Source: Caulobacter sp. (GTDB lineage Bacteria; Pseudomonadota; Alphaproteobacteria; Caulobacterales; Caulobacteraceae). From it: a stretch of DNA of 32,141 nucleotides. Position 1 is the first letter of the stretch, and every line of letters begins with the position of its first letter. A model generated the notes under the pieces. That model worked only from the letters and a program-made list of their open reading frames with translations. It was not told the origin of the DNA and did no database searches. Both the position numbers and the translations under genes were made by a program. Location of the stretch: positions 1-32,141 of the forward strand of contig JAUSMJ010000030.1 in the NCBI GenBank assembly GCA_030645575.1, written 5' to 3'. This document shows positions 9,518 to 17,946 of this stretch, in pieces.

Positions 9518-10242
9518 AGGTGCTCCAGCCGACGCGCGCCGCGCAGGAAGCGCATGAAGGGCACGGGCCGCGCCGCGCCCGCCAGCCGTTCGGCCACCTC
9601 GGCCACGACGAAGCGGGTGATGTTGGGCAGGTCCAAGGCCAGCGCCTCGTCCAGATCGACCCATTCGATCGCGTCCAGCTCGCCGCAGTCGGGCCGCCGT
9701 TCCAGACTGAGCAGCGCCTCGGCCTCGGCCATGAAGAAACGCGCGTCGAAGCGGCGCGGCCGGTAGGGCGGGGTGATGGCCCGGGCGACGAAGTCCAGCG
9801 CCGCCAGGTCGGGCAGGGCGCCGGCCTCGAGGAACTCGCGCCAGCCGCCGACTCCGGGCCGGGGCGGGGCCTCCTTGGCCAGCAGCAGCCCGGCCTCCTC
9901 GAAGGTCTCGCGGATCGCGGCCAGGGCCAGGGCGCGGGGCAGCAGCGGGCTGGTGTGCCGGGCGGTCAGGGCCAGCCGCGTCGCCACGTCGGGCCGCAGG
10001 TCGTTGGCCGAGGGGGCGGTGAAGTCGCCGCGATCGACGCGGCCGCCCGGGAACACCCACTTGTCGGGCATGAAGGCGTGGCCGCCGCCCCGCCGGCCCA
10101 TCAGCAGGCGCGGCTTCCTCGCGTCGCGACGGACGATGATCAGGGTCGCGGCGTGGCGCGGCTTGACCATTCTCTGCCCGGCCTCGCGCAGGGCGCCGTC
10201 GGTGCGGGGATCATAGGTCGGGTCGAGAACAGGTCCGGTCAT
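9514..10242 (-). CDS. Nudix hydrolase, NUDT19-like (upstream copy of a tandem pair)
   Basis: 242-aa Nudix protein. N-terminal core KPRHAATLIIVRRD and LLMGRRG, then FPGGRVDRGD, an insertion of about 35 residues and AAIRETFEEAGLLL with the REXXEE metal site. It is paralogous to the following gene (both begin with KPRHAA or RPRHAA and share the RARF/DARFFMAEA strand). I chose the ATG at 10242 (MTGPVLDP); the frame also opens at a TTG at 10263. Both genes probably arose by tandem duplication. Confidence 0.88.
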   Translation of the reverse strand: MTGPVLDPTYDPRTDGALREAGQRMVKPRHAATLIIVRRDARKPRLLMGRRGGGHAFMPDKWVFPGGRVDRGDFTAPSANDLRPDVATRLALTARHTSPLLPRALALAAIRETFEEAGLLLAKEAPPRPGVGGWREFLEAGALPDLAALDFVARAITPPYRPRRFDARFFMAEAEALLSLERRPDCGELDAIEWVDLDEALALDLPNITRFVVAEVAERLAGAARPVPFMRFLRGARRLEHL

Positions 10243-10290
10243 GGCCTCAAGGATAGGCCGCAACGGTCGGCGCGAAAGTATGACGTTGCG

Positions 10291-11304
10291 TCACTGGGGG
10301 ACTTCGGGCGGCAGCGGCTTGAGGATCAGGATCGACAGGTCCCGGTCCGGCCGCCAGTTGGTCTTGCGTACCTCGAACCGCGTGGGGCCGATCTTCTTCA
10401 CGCCGCTGGCGCAGAAGCTGACCAGATTGGCGGGCGAGCCCTTGTCGATGACCAGGCGGAAATCGCCGATCGGCTTGGCCCAGTTGCCGCCCGTCTTCAG
10501 GACATAGGCGATGCGGCTCTCGGTGAAGGGCGGGTAGTCGCGACCCTTCTTCGCCCGCTCGACGGCGCCCAGGAAGGCCGAGTCGATGCAGTAGCGGGCC
10601 CGCTCGGCCACCCCCTCCGCGTCGGCCATGTAGCCGGGCGAGCCGACCATCGTGCCCGCGCTGCCGCCGACAGCGGGCCGGTAGCTGTGCTCGACCACCA
10701 CCTCGGCTCCCGGCGGAAAGGTCTGCTCCCAGTGAAAGGCGGTCTTCAGGATCCAGGCCGGGCTCAGGTGGCGCTCCCAGCCCTTGCCGGCGTCGTATTC
10801 GTCGGGGACCGCCAGGCCCAGCGCGATGGCCTCGTCCCGCACGGCCTTCGGCAGGGCGTCGAGCCGGGCGGTGGCCCCGTCCATCTGCAGGGCCAGCGGA
10901 ATGTCGTGGCTGGTCAGCCAGGCCGTGCGATCGACGCCGCCGGCAAGGGCCCGTTGCTCGACAGTCATGGCCACGGGCCTGCCGTCCACGATGGTGCGGA
11001 AGTCGAGCAGGTTGGCCGGGTCGTCGCGGTTGGGGATCGCGGTGTCGGAAAAGAAGAACTCCGGCCCGCCGATGTCGGGCATCGGAAAGGCCACCCGCGT
11101 GGTCACCGGCGCGCCGGAGGTGTTGACGAACACATAGCGGACGCGGACCGCCTCCCGCGAGATGAACAGGTCCTCGGACCGCATCTCGATGGCGTCGGTC
11201 CTCGTCAGCACCAGCCCGCCGGCGGCCAGCTCGGCCGTCGAGTCGTTGGCCAGGGCCGGCGCGGCCAGCAACGCCGCCAGCACGGCGACAGCGATCTTGT
11301 TCAT
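10291..11304 (-). CDS. DUF4424 family secreted protein
   Basis: 337 aa with a signal peptide (MNKIAVAVLAALLAAPALA, cleaved before NDS). The mature start NDSTAELAAGGLVLTRTDAIEMRSEDLFIS is what I recall as characteristic of DUF4424, followed by an immunoglobulin-like beta-rich region (VRVRYVFVNTSGAPVTTRVAFPMPDIGG) and a C-terminal region with a Cys pair (RYCIDS, VSFCASG). GGGAGG is about 9 nt upstream of the ATG. Probably periplasmic; function unknown. Confidence 0.8.
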   Translation of the reverse strand: MNKIAVAVLAALLAAPALANDSTAELAAGGLVLTRTDAIEMRSEDLFISREAVRVRYVFVNTSGAPVTTRVAFPMPDIGGPEFFFSDTAIPNRDDPANLLDFRTIVDGRPVAMTVEQRALAGGVDRTAWLTSHDIPLALQMDGATARLDALPKAVRDEAIALGLAVPDEYDAGKGWERHLSPAWILKTAFHWEQTFPPGAEVVVEHSYRPAVGGSAGTMVGSPGYMADAEGVAERARYCIDSAFLGAVERAKKGRDYPPFTESRIAYVLKTGGNWAKPIGDFRLVIDKGSPANLVSFCASGVKKIGPTRFEVRKTNWRPDRDLSILILKPLPPEVPQ

Positions 11305-11349
11305 GGCGCGAGCCTCCCAGGGCGGGACGCTATCATGGGAACGAGCAGG

Positions 11350-11472
11350 CATGCGCCTTCTCCCTTCGGGAGAGACGGCATCGGTCGGAAACCGACGGCT
11401 GAACGACCGCGCGGTCCCGACCGTGGCGCCAGGCCGAGGCCACCTGCTCTCGCAACGGGAGAAGGGGAAGCT
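11350..11472. repeat. Imperfect inverted-repeat element between DUF4424 and bactofilin genes
   Basis: CCTTCTCCCTTCGGGAGA (from about 11355) pairs imperfectly with CTCTCGCAACGGGAGAAGG (to about 11468). The arms are individually foldable. This 120-bp unit occupies the gap between two same-strand genes and has the look of the other MITE-like repeats in the window. Confidence 0.6.
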
Positions 11473-11474
11473 GG

Positions 11475-11969
11475 CTAACCGACCTTCGGCGGGATGCCGA
11501 GGTTCTGACCCTGCGGAGGGGCCGCCTGCGGCGCCGGGCTTTGCTGCGGCTGCGGCGGGCGCTGGAACTTCAGGCTGCGGCCCTGGAAGAAGGCCCCCGT
11601 TTCCATCGCCAGCTGCTCGTGGGTGATGTCGCCATCGACGTAGGCTGTCCCATAAAGACGCACCTGCTTGGCGGTCACCGAGCCGATCACGCGGCCGCGG
11701 ATCTCGGTGGCTTCGGCGTAGACCGAGCCCTCGATGTGGCCGGTGTCGCCGACGGTCAGGCGGGCGACGCGGACGTCGCCGCGGACCACGCCGTCGATCT
11801 GCAGTTCGCCGTCGCCGACGACGCCGCCCTCGATCGTAATCCCGTCGCTGATAAGGGAAGCCACTTTCGGTCGCGCCTTGGGTTGCTCGGGCGCCAGGGT
11901 GGCCGGCGCGGGCGCCGGAGCCGAAACGGCCGTGGGTTTGGGCGGGGTCTTATTCTGCTTGCTGAACAT
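11475..11969 (-). CDS. bacA: Bactofilin (BacA-type cytoskeletal protein)
   Basis: 164 aa. A Pro/Ala-rich disordered N-terminus (about 1-38, starting MFSKQNK, like C. crescentus BacA) precedes the bactofilin beta-helix (about 39-130: SLISDGITIEGGVVGDGELQIDGVVRGDV, GHIEGSVYAEATEIRGRVIGSV). A Pro/Gln-rich tail follows. Bactofilins self-assemble without nucleotide into membrane-attached filaments that position cell-wall enzymes, in Caulobacter at the stalk base. Its start overlaps the 3' end of the M23 peptidase gene by 20 nt, so the two are one operon. Confidence 0.92.
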   Translation of the reverse strand: MFSKQNKTPPKPTAVSAPAPAPATLAPEQPKARPKVASLISDGITIEGGVVGDGELQIDGVVRGDVRVARLTVGDTGHIEGSVYAEATEIRGRVIGSVTAKQVRLYGTAYVDGDITHEQLAMETGAFFQGRSLKFQRPPQPQQSPAPQAAPPQGQNLGIPPKVG

Positions 11970-13107
11970 ATTCGCCGGCCTTCAAGTATCGGTTGGGGTT
12001 CTGCGCCCGGCCATTGACCCACACCTCATAGTGCAAATGTGGGCCAGTCGACCGGCCGGTCGACCCCATCGATGCAATACGCTGGCCAACCGTAACCCGT
12101 TGCCCGACGCTGACACTGTAGGCGGCAAGGTGGGCGTAACGCGTCTTGAACCCGCCGCCGTGATCGACCTCGACCGTATTGCCATATCCGGACCGCACGC
12201 CGGTGAAGGACACCACGCCCGGCGCGGTCGAATAGATCGGCGTGAAGCTCGCCCCCGGGAAGTCCAGCCCGGAGTGGAAAGCCGGCCGCCGCGTGAACGG
12301 ATCCAGGCGCACGCCGTAGCTGCTGGACTGGGCCGCGGCGCTGGTCGGCCGGAAGAAGGGCAGGCGGTGCGCGGCCGTGGCCATCGCGCGCATGTCCGAC
12401 ATATTGGTCGCGGCGCGCTGGATGCGCTGGGCGAAGCTCTCGTCCACATCCAGCACGGCCGCCAGGGCGCGGGGGTCGCGGGCCTCGATCAGCGGACCGC
12501 CCAGCGCGCCGCCGCGGCTGGCGTAGTTGTCGGGATTGAGACCGGCGAGGCGGAAGGCGAGGCGCAGACGCTCGGCGCGGCTGAGGGCGTAGCTCTCGGC
12601 CGCGTTGATGATCCGTTCCTGGTCCATCAGGGTGTACTGCACCCGGGCGATCGGATTGGTGACGCTCAGGCGAGGCTTGGCCGGGGCCAGGGCCGCCGCG
12701 GCGCCGGGCGCGCCCCGGAAGCCACCGTCGGCCAGAAGGGTGACGAGCGCGGCGTGGCGGTTTTCGACCGACTTGGCCAGTTCGCCCATGCCGCCGTTGT
12801 TCTGGGACAGCTGCTCCATGGCGCTGTTGAGGCGGGCCTGGCGGTCGGCGGTGACGCGTTCCCAGTAGGCGTTGCGACGGGCCAGTTCCTGGTCGGTGGC
12901 GCTGACCGAAAGGGCGCTGACCAGCATGGCCGCGGTGCAGACGCCCATCCACAGGGCGGCGGCGCCGATGACGCCCGCGCCGAAGATCTGTTTACCAGTC
13001 GAGAGCACGAAACCGCGCATCTCGCCGCCGGAACGGATGTAGAGATGCCGTTCCGGAAACAGCTCCTCCAAGGCTCGCTGAATTCTGCGCAAGCGTGCTG
13101 TGGCCAT
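11950..13107 (-). CDS. M23-family peptidoglycan endopeptidase, membrane-anchored (bactofilin partner)
   Basis: 385 aa. A short cytoplasmic N-terminus, one transmembrane segment (about 41-69), a periplasmic helical region, then a LytM/M23 zinc peptidase domain. The zinc ligands are H278 and D282 (HSGLDF) and H359 of the HLHYEVW motif, with H357 as catalytic His, so the enzyme looks active. I chose the ATG at 13107 (MATARLRRIQR); the frame is open upstream to 13233 but that part has no coding character. Bactofilin-M23 pairs such as LmdC of Hyphomonas neptunium cooperate in cell shape, and the overlap with the bactofilin gene fits this role. Confidence 0.9.
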   Translation of the reverse strand: MATARLRRIQRALEELFPERHLYIRSGGEMRGFVLSTGKQIFGAGVIGAAALWMGVCTAAMLVSALSVSATDQELARRNAYWERVTADRQARLNSAMEQLSQNNGGMGELAKSVENRHAALVTLLADGGFRGAPGAAAALAPAKPRLSVTNPIARVQYTLMDQERIINAAESYALSRAERLRLAFRLAGLNPDNYASRGGALGGPLIEARDPRALAAVLDVDESFAQRIQRAATNMSDMRAMATAAHRLPFFRPTSAAAQSSSYGVRLDPFTRRPAFHSGLDFPGASFTPIYSTAPGVVSFTGVRSGYGNTVEVDHGGGFKTRYAHLAAYSVSVGQRVTVGQRIASMGSTGRSTGPHLHYEVWVNGRAQNPNRYLKAGEYVQQAE

Positions 13108-13172
13108 AGCCCCCGAACCCGAATTCCCGGTTTGGGGCGATATGTGGCCAAGTGAAGGGAACGCGCAAGACC

Positions 13173-13197
13173 CTTCGCGCGTCAGGCGTGCGCGAAG
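13173..13197. promoter_or_regulatory. 8-bp hairpin in the M23 gene upstream region
   Basis: CTTCGCGC (13173-13180) and GCGCGAAG (13190-13197) are perfect reverse complements around 9 nt. It sits 66-90 bp upstream of the M23 start, in the 272-bp gap to the peroxiredoxin gene, which must hold the M23-bactofilin promoter. It could be an operator or part of the 5' leader. I see nothing else definite in 13198-13379. Confidence 0.35.
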
Positions 13198-13379
13198 CCT
13201 TGATTCTGCCTTGTCAGGGTCACGGTTAACCACGACTCGCGGGTCGCGCCAGTTCCCGTGGGGGATTTTGCCCGCTCCGCGCGAGCATTTGGTGGTCGCC
13301 GCGGCGTTTTCGCAACACCTGCCGCTTCCCTGGGGTAACCCTGAAATCCAGGCGAGGCCGCGCCGAGCGCCGCCCTGGT

Positions 13380-13844
13380 TCAGAGCTCGCGAACGGCCTC
13401 AAGCACCGCCTCGGCGTGACCCTTGACCTTGACCTTGCGCCACACGCGCCGGATCACGCCCTGGCCGTCGATCAGCCAGGTTGATCGGTCGATGCCCATG
13501 TACTGGCGGCCGTAGAGGGTCTTCTCGATCCAGGCGCCGTAGCGCTCGATCACGTCGTCCTCGGCGGCCGAGCCGAGCTCGACGGTCAGGCCGTGCTTCG
13601 CGCGGAACTTGCCGTGTTTGGCCACGGTGTCCTTCGACACCCCGACGAGCACCGCCCCGGCGGCCTCGAACGCGGCCTTCAGCCCCGAGAAGGCGATGTT
13701 CTCGGCCGTGCAGCCGGTCGTGTCGTCCTTCGGATAGAAGAACAGCACGACCGTCTTGCCCTTGAGGCCGGCCAGCGAGACCCGGCCCGTGTCGGTGGGC
13801 AGATCGAAGTCGGGGGCGGGGTCGCCAATGGTCAGGTCAGTCAC
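13380..13844 (-). CDS. bcp: Thiol peroxidase of the Bcp/PrxQ family, 1-Cys type
   Basis: 154 aa. It reduces peroxides with a thiol donor such as thioredoxin. Family signs are GDPAPDFDLPTDTGRVSL, LFFYPKDDTTGCTAEN, GVSKDT and RSTWLIDGQG. The peroxidatic Cys is C45. The resolving Cys five residues later in many Bcp enzymes is replaced (I50), and no other Cys is present, so this is a 1-Cys member. Length is normal. Confidence 0.92.
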   Translation of the reverse strand: MTDLTIGDPAPDFDLPTDTGRVSLAGLKGKTVVLFFYPKDDTTGCTAENIAFSGLKAAFEAAGAVLVGVSKDTVAKHGKFRAKHGLTVELGSAAEDDVIERYGAWIEKTLYGRQYMGIDRSTWLIDGQGVIRRVWRKVKVKGHAEAVLEAVREL

Positions 13845-13859
13845 GGGCCTCTCCCAAAT

Positions 13860-13965
13860 CCGCTCATCCCCGCGAAGGCGGGGACCCAGGTGTTTTAGCC
13901 ATCTCTCCGCTCGTTCAGGCTTTCCGAAAAAACCGGGGTCCCTCGGCCTTCGCCGAGATGAGCGG
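13860..13965. repeat. Inverted-repeat element upstream of bcp (CCGCTCATC family)
   Basis: Left arm from 13860 to about 13890 and right arm about 13932-13965 are imperfect reverse complements, both ending in CCGCTCAT. Each arm folds by itself (CCCCGC-GAAG-GCGGGG on the left; CTCGGC-CTTC-GCCGAG on the right). Outer sequence and internal hairpin resemble the larger element between sufD and sufS, so I place both in one family. It separates bcp from the end of tyrS. Confidence 0.75.
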
Positions 13966-13978
13966 CAGGGATGGATTG

Positions 13979-15241
13979 TCAGACCGGCTTCAGCAGCACG
14001 ATCTTCTTCCTGCCGGCGCCCAGCTTGATCACGCCGTCGATGATGTCGGCGGTGGTGACGTCGCGGTTGGCGTCCATTTCCTGGGCGTCGTTCAGGCGCA
14101 GGCCGCCGCCCTGGGCCAGGCGGCGGGCCTCGCCGTTCGAGCCGGCCAGGCCGGCCGTAACGGCCAGTTTCGCCAGCTGAACGCCGGCCGCCAGCTCGGT
14201 CGCCGGGATCTCGACGGTCGGTAGATCGTCCGACAGGGCGCCCTGTTCGAAGGCCTTCTCGGCGGCGTCACGCGCCGCCTTCGCCGCCTCGGCCCCGTGG
14301 AGCATGCGCGTCGCCTCGTCCGCCAGCACCTTCTTGGCGTCGTTGATCGCCGCGCCTTCCTGGGCCTCCAGCCGCGCCACTTCATCCAGCGGCAGGTCGG
14401 TGAACAGGCGCAGGAACCGGCCGACGTCGGCGTCCTCGGCGTTGCGCCAGAACTGCCAGTAGTCGTACGGGCTGCGCATGTCGGCGTTGAGCCAGACCGC
14501 GCCCTGGGCCGTCTTGCCCATCTTGGCGCCGGAAGCGGTCGACAGCAGCGGCGTGGTCAGGCCGAAGGCCGGCTTGTGATCGACGCGGCGGATCAGCTCC
14601 ACCCCGTTGACGATGTTGCCCCACTGGTCGGACCCGCCCATCTGCAGCACGCAGCCGTAGCGGCGGTTCAGTTCCAGGAAGTCGGTCGCCTGCATCAGCA
14701 TGTAGTTGAATTCGATGAAGGTCAGCGGCTGTTCGCGTTCCAGCCGCAGCTTGACCGAGTCGAAGGCGAGCATCCGGTTGATGGTGAAATGGACACCGTA
14801 CTCGCGCAGGAAATCGATGTAGCCGAGCTTGCTCAGCCACTCGTCGTTGTCGATCAGCAGGGCGTCGGTCGGGCCGTCGCCGAAGGTCAGGAACTTGCCG
14901 AAGGCCTGCTTCTGGCTGGCGATGTTGGCCTGGATTTCCTCGTGGGTGCGCAGCTGGCGCGTCTCGTCCTTGCCGGACGGGTCGCCGACCTTGGAGGTGC
15001 CGCCGCCGACGATGACGATCGGCTTGTGCCCGCTCTGCTGCAGGCGGCGCAGCATCATGATGGTGATCAGGTTGCCGACATGCAGGCTGGGCGCGGTGGC
15101 GTCGTAGCCGATGTAGCCGGTGATCACGCCATTGCAGGCCGCCTCGTCCAGCTCCTCCGGATGGGTGATCTGGTGGACGTAGCCGCGTTCCAGCATCGTG
15201 CGCAGGAACAGGGACTTGAACGGCTTGTCGGCGGCGGTCAT
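13979..15241 (-). CDS. tyrS: Tyrosyl-tRNA synthetase
   Basis: 420 aa class I synthetase charging tRNA-Tyr. The HIGH-like motif is HVGN (54-57, after APSL) and the KMSKS-like motif is KMGKT (240-244). [36 protein letters not shown] and [10 protein letters not shown] are typical TyrRS segments. A C-terminal S4 RNA-binding domain covers about 355-420. I chose the ATG at 15241 with AAGGAG 11 nt upstream; the frame is open to 15310 but lacks conserved sequence. The upstream gap holds three strong hairpins, described separately. Confidence 0.97.
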   Translation of the reverse strand: MTAADKPFKSLFLRTMLERGYVHQITHPEELDEAACNGVITGYIGYDATAPSLHVGNLITIMMLRRLQQSGHKPIVIVGGGTSKVGDPSGKDETRQLRTHEEIQANIASQKQAFGKFLTFGDGPTDALLIDNDEWLSKLGYIDFLREYGVHFTINRMLAFDSVKLRLEREQPLTFIEFNYMLMQATDFLELNRRYGCVLQMGGSDQWGNIVNGVELIRRVDHKPAFGLTTPLLSTASGAKMGKTAQGAVWLNADMRSPYDYWQFWRNAEDADVGRFLRLFTDLPLDEVARLEAQEGAAINDAKKVLADEATRMLHGAEAAKAARDAAEKAFEQGALSDDLPTVEIPATELAAGVQLAKLAVTAGLAGSNGEARRLAQGGGLRLNDAQEMDANRDVTTADIIDGVIKLGAGRKKIVLLKPV

Positions 15242-15311
15242 CGGGGTGGAGTCTCCTTGCGCTGTCGGCTCTAGCACGCCGGGCGGGGAGGGGTTCAAGG
15301 TCGCGAGCATG

Positions 15312-15420
15312 GAAAGGTCTCCTCAGGGATGAGGCCGGAGACCGTCTGCTTGAGAGTTTCAGAGCATGCCGCCGGCGGTTGGGCGGCATGCGATCGCACA
15401 GCCGCTCGTCAGGACGAGCG
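15312..15420. promoter_or_regulatory. Three consecutive hairpins upstream of tyrS
   Basis: Hairpin 1: GGTCTCC/GGAGACC at about 15316-15343. Hairpin 2: GCATGCCGCC (15364-15373) with GGCGGCATGC (15382-15391), a perfect 10-bp stem and 8-nt loop. Hairpin 3: CGCTCGTC and GACGAGCG (15403-15420), seven to eight base pairs. They fill the 274-bp gap between tyrS and the divergent DOMON-like gene. They could be a tyrS leader, an sRNA, or terminators; no known riboswitch consensus was recognised. Confidence 0.5.
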
Positions 15421-15515
15421 GGCGTAATAGAGGCTGCAAAGGGCGCGGCGGGCGATCATGGGGTGATGAGTGCCTGCGCCATTGACCGGCGTCAAGCAGG
15501 GGCTATCGAAGGGGC

Positions 15516-16061
15516 ATGCTGCTGGCGCTGACCCCCCACCCTGACACGCCGTGCGAGGCGGTGACCCGGATCGAGGTCAACATCGCTCGCGCCGCGTCGG
15601 CGAGCCTGGCGCTGCGCTTCGTGGCGGCGGGCGACATCGCCGGGCTGCGCCTGCCGACAGCCATGGCGCGGGACCGCGTCGATGGCCTGTGGAAACACAG
15701 CTGTTTCGAGGCTTTCATCCAGCCGGCGGGCGGCGAGGCCTATTACGAGGTCAATCTGTCGCCCTCGAACCGCTGGGCCGGCTACCGCTTCGACCGTTAT
15801 CGCGAGGGCATGGCCTCGCCGGCCGGTCTGACGCTGACTCATATGACCCAGCGGGCCTCGGCGGGCCTCTACGAGCTCGTGGCGACCCTCGATCTGGCCG
15901 GGGAGGGCGACCTTTCCCTCGATCGCGCCGCGCGCCTCGGCCTGTCGGCGGTGATCGAGGAGGCCGGTGGCCGCATGTCCTACTGGGCGCTGGCCCATGC
16001 GCCGGATAAGCCTGACTTCCACCATCCCGACACCTTCGCCTTCACTCTGGAGCCCGCATGA
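15516..16061 (+). CDS. DOMON-like domain protein
   Basis: 181 aa. It looks like the DOMON-like type 9 group: a beta-sandwich with KHSCFEAFIQPAGGEAYYEVNLSPSNRWAGYRFDRYREGM as the conserved core and HHPDTFAFTLEP at the end. No signal peptide is visible. Its TGA overlaps the ATG of the DUF1343 gene (ATGA), so the two are translationally coupled. DOMON folds usually bind sugars or haem; a ligand cannot be assigned here. Confidence 0.78.
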   Translation: MLLALTPHPDTPCEAVTRIEVNIARAASASLALRFVAAGDIAGLRLPTAMARDRVDGLWKHSCFEAFIQPAGGEAYYEVNLSPSNRWAGYRFDRYREGMASPAGLTLTHMTQRASAGLYELVATLDLAGEGDLSLDRAARLGLSAVIEEAGGRMSYWALAHAPDKPDFHHPDTFAFTLEPA

Positions 16062-17260
16062 ACTTCGGCATCGACCGGCTTCTGGCCGACCCCGCCCTGC
16101 GCGCGGACCTGAAGGGCAAACGCGTGGCGCTGCTGGCGCATCCGGCGTCGGTGACGGCGGACCTGACTCATTCGATCGACGCCCTGGTCGCCTGTCCGGA
16201 CATCCAGATCACCGCCGCCTTCGGGCCGCAGCACGGTCTGCGCGGCGACCTGCAGGACAACATGATGGAGTCGCCGGACTTCACCGACCCGGTCTATGGC
16301 TTCCCGGTGTTCAGCCTGTACGGCGAGACGCGCCGCCCCACCGATCGGGCGATGGAGACGTTCGACGTGCTGCTGGTCGACCTGCAGGACCTCGGCTGCC
16401 GCATCTACACCTTCATCACCACGCTGCTGTACGTGCTCGAGGCCGCCGCCGAACACGGCAAGGAAGTCTGGGTGCTGGACCGGCCCAACCCGGCCGGCCG
16501 GCCGGTCGAGGGGCTGACGCTGTTGCCGGGCTGGGAGAGCTTTGTCGGCGCCGGGCCGCTGCCGATGCGCCATGGCCTGACGCTCGGCGAGCTCGGCCAG
16601 TGGTTCGTGCGCACCCGCAGCCTCGACGTGGTCTATCGCGTGATCGAGATGGAGGGCTACGACCCCGCCGCCGGCCCCGGATACGGCTGGCCGCTGGGCG
16701 AGCGCAGCTGGATCAACCCCAGCCCCAACGCGCCGAACCTGTCGATGGCCCGGGCCTACGCCGGCACGGTGATGCTGGAGGGGACCAACCTGTCCGAAGG
16801 GCGCGGCACGACCCGGCCGCTGGAGCTGTTCGGCGCGCCCGACATCGACGCCCGAAAGGTCATCGCCGAGATGACCGCGCTCGCCCCGCACTGGCTGAAG
16901 GGCTGCCGCCTGCGCGACATCTGGTTCCAGCCGACCTTCCACAAGCATGTCGGCCAGCTGTGCAACGGCGTGCAGATCCACGTCGATGATCCGGCCTACG
17001 ACCACGCGGCGTTCAAGCCGTGGCGGGTGCAGGCGCTGGCGTTCAAGGCCATCCGCCGGCTGTATCCCGACTATCCCCTGTGGCGGGACTTTCCGTACGA
17101 GTACGTGTTCGACAAGCTGGCGATCGACGTGATCAACGGCGGCCCGGGCCTGCGCGAGTGGGTCGATGATGGCGCCGCCACGCCGGACGATCTCGACGCC
17201 TTGACCGTTCCGGACGAACAGGCCTGGCTCGCCGCCCGCAAACCCTTCCTGCTGTACTGA
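16058..17260 (+). CDS. DUF1343 protein, NamZ-like exo-beta-N-acetylmuramidase
   Basis: 400 aa. DUF1343 includes Bacillus subtilis NamZ (YbbC), which removes terminal MurNAc from peptidoglycan fragments. Family segments are FGIDRLL, VALLAHPASV, FGPQHGLRGDLQDNM, SLYGETRRPTDRAME, VDLQDLGCRIYTFITTLL, VLDRPNPAGRPVEG, GTNLSEGRGTTRPLELFGAP and QIHVDDP. No secretion signal is visible, so a cytoplasmic recycling role is possible. The coupled DOMON-like gene and the following DUF1697 gene (1-nt gap) form one operon. The muramidase activity here is inferred from family membership. Confidence 0.88.
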   Translation: MNFGIDRLLADPALRADLKGKRVALLAHPASVTADLTHSIDALVACPDIQITAAFGPQHGLRGDLQDNMMESPDFTDPVYGFPVFSLYGETRRPTDRAMETFDVLLVDLQDLGCRIYTFITTLLYVLEAAAEHGKEVWVLDRPNPAGRPVEGLTLLPGWESFVGAGPLPMRHGLTLGELGQWFVRTRSLDVVYRVIEMEGYDPAAGPGYGWPLGERSWINPSPNAPNLSMARAYAGTVMLEGTNLSEGRGTTRPLELFGAPDIDARKVIAEMTALAPHWLKGCRLRDIWFQPTFHKHVGQLCNGVQIHVDDPAYDHAAFKPWRVQALAFKAIRRLYPDYPLWRDFPYEYVFDKLAIDVINGGPGLREWVDDGAATPDDLDALTVPDEQAWLAARKPFLLY

Positions 17261-17261
17261 C

Positions 17262-17804
17262 ATGACGATGCGCATCGCCCTGCTGCGCGGCGTCAATGTC
17301 GGCGGCAACCGCAAGGTCCCGATGGCCGAGCTCAAGGCCATGGTCGAGGCGCTCGGCTTCACGGACGTGAAGACCCTGCTGCAGAGCGGCAACGTGGTGT
17401 TCGAGGCTGGCGACCGGACCGACGAGGCGCTGGAGGCGCTGCTGGAGCGGGAGGCGGAGGCGCGGCTGGGCCTGGCCACCCGCTTCATCGTGCGCGGCCC
17501 GAAGGCCTGGCGGGCGATGATCGACGCCAACCCGATGCCGGATGAGGCCGAGCGCGAGCCGTCGCGGTTCCTGGTCAATGTCGCGCGCGAAAAGGTCTCC
17601 GCCGACCAGCTGGCCGCCATCCGAGCCGTCGCCACGCCCGGCGAGAAGGTCGAGGCCGGGGACCGCTGCGTCTACGTCTTCTTCGGTGACGGCATCGCGG
17701 ACTCGAAGGCGGCGCTGGTGTTCGGGAAAAGGTCGCTTGGGCTCACGGCGACGGGGCGCAACTGGAACACCGTGCGGAAGATCGCCGAGTTGATCGGGGC
17801 GTAA
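17262..17804 (+). CDS. DUF1697 domain protein
   Basis: 180 aa. The diagnostic start is IALLRGVNVGGNRKVPMAELK, then GFTDVKTLLQSGNVVFEA, a middle domain, and a C-terminal GLTATGRNWNTVRKI. DUF1697 is widespread and without known function. It begins 2 nt after the DUF1343 stop and is probably co-transcribed with it, although the pairing may not mean shared function. Confidence 0.88.
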   Translation: MTMRIALLRGVNVGGNRKVPMAELKAMVEALGFTDVKTLLQSGNVVFEAGDRTDEALEALLEREAEARLGLATRFIVRGPKAWRAMIDANPMPDEAEREPSRFLVNVAREKVSADQLAAIRAVATPGEKVEAGDRCVYVFFGDGIADSKAALVFGKRSLGLTATGRNWNTVRKIAELIGA

Positions 17805-17822
17805 GGCTTGCCACAACAAACT

Positions 17823-17938
17823 CCGTCTTCCTCGCCCTTGTGGCGAGGACCCCTCGATCAGCCGCAGGTGCAGCGTTCCAGCTTGAACGGTTCGGAACAC
17901 GTCGAGAGGGGTCCTGGGCACAGGGCCCAGGATGACGG
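17823..17938. repeat. Inverted-repeat element after the DUF1697 gene
   Basis: Left arm about 17823-17855 and right arm 17906-17938 are imperfect reverse complements with outer ends CCGTC(T/A)TCC and inner ends CCCCTC. Each arm is a hairpin (CCTCGCC-CTTGT-GGCGAGG on the left; CCTGGGC-ACAG-GGCCCAGG on the right). It lies between the convergent DUF1697 and ppa stops and can serve as a terminator for both. Confidence 0.8.
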
Positions 17939-17946
17939 CGGATTTG

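Noticed and set aside
9520..11478. 652-codon plus-strand ORF across the Nudix and DUF4424 genes
   Set aside because: Runs antisense through three real genes and their boundaries; no domain pattern.
15242..15515. Glycine or T-box riboswitch before tyrS
   Set aside because: No T-box (TGGNACC-like) or glycine-switch core could be recognised; only generic hairpins.
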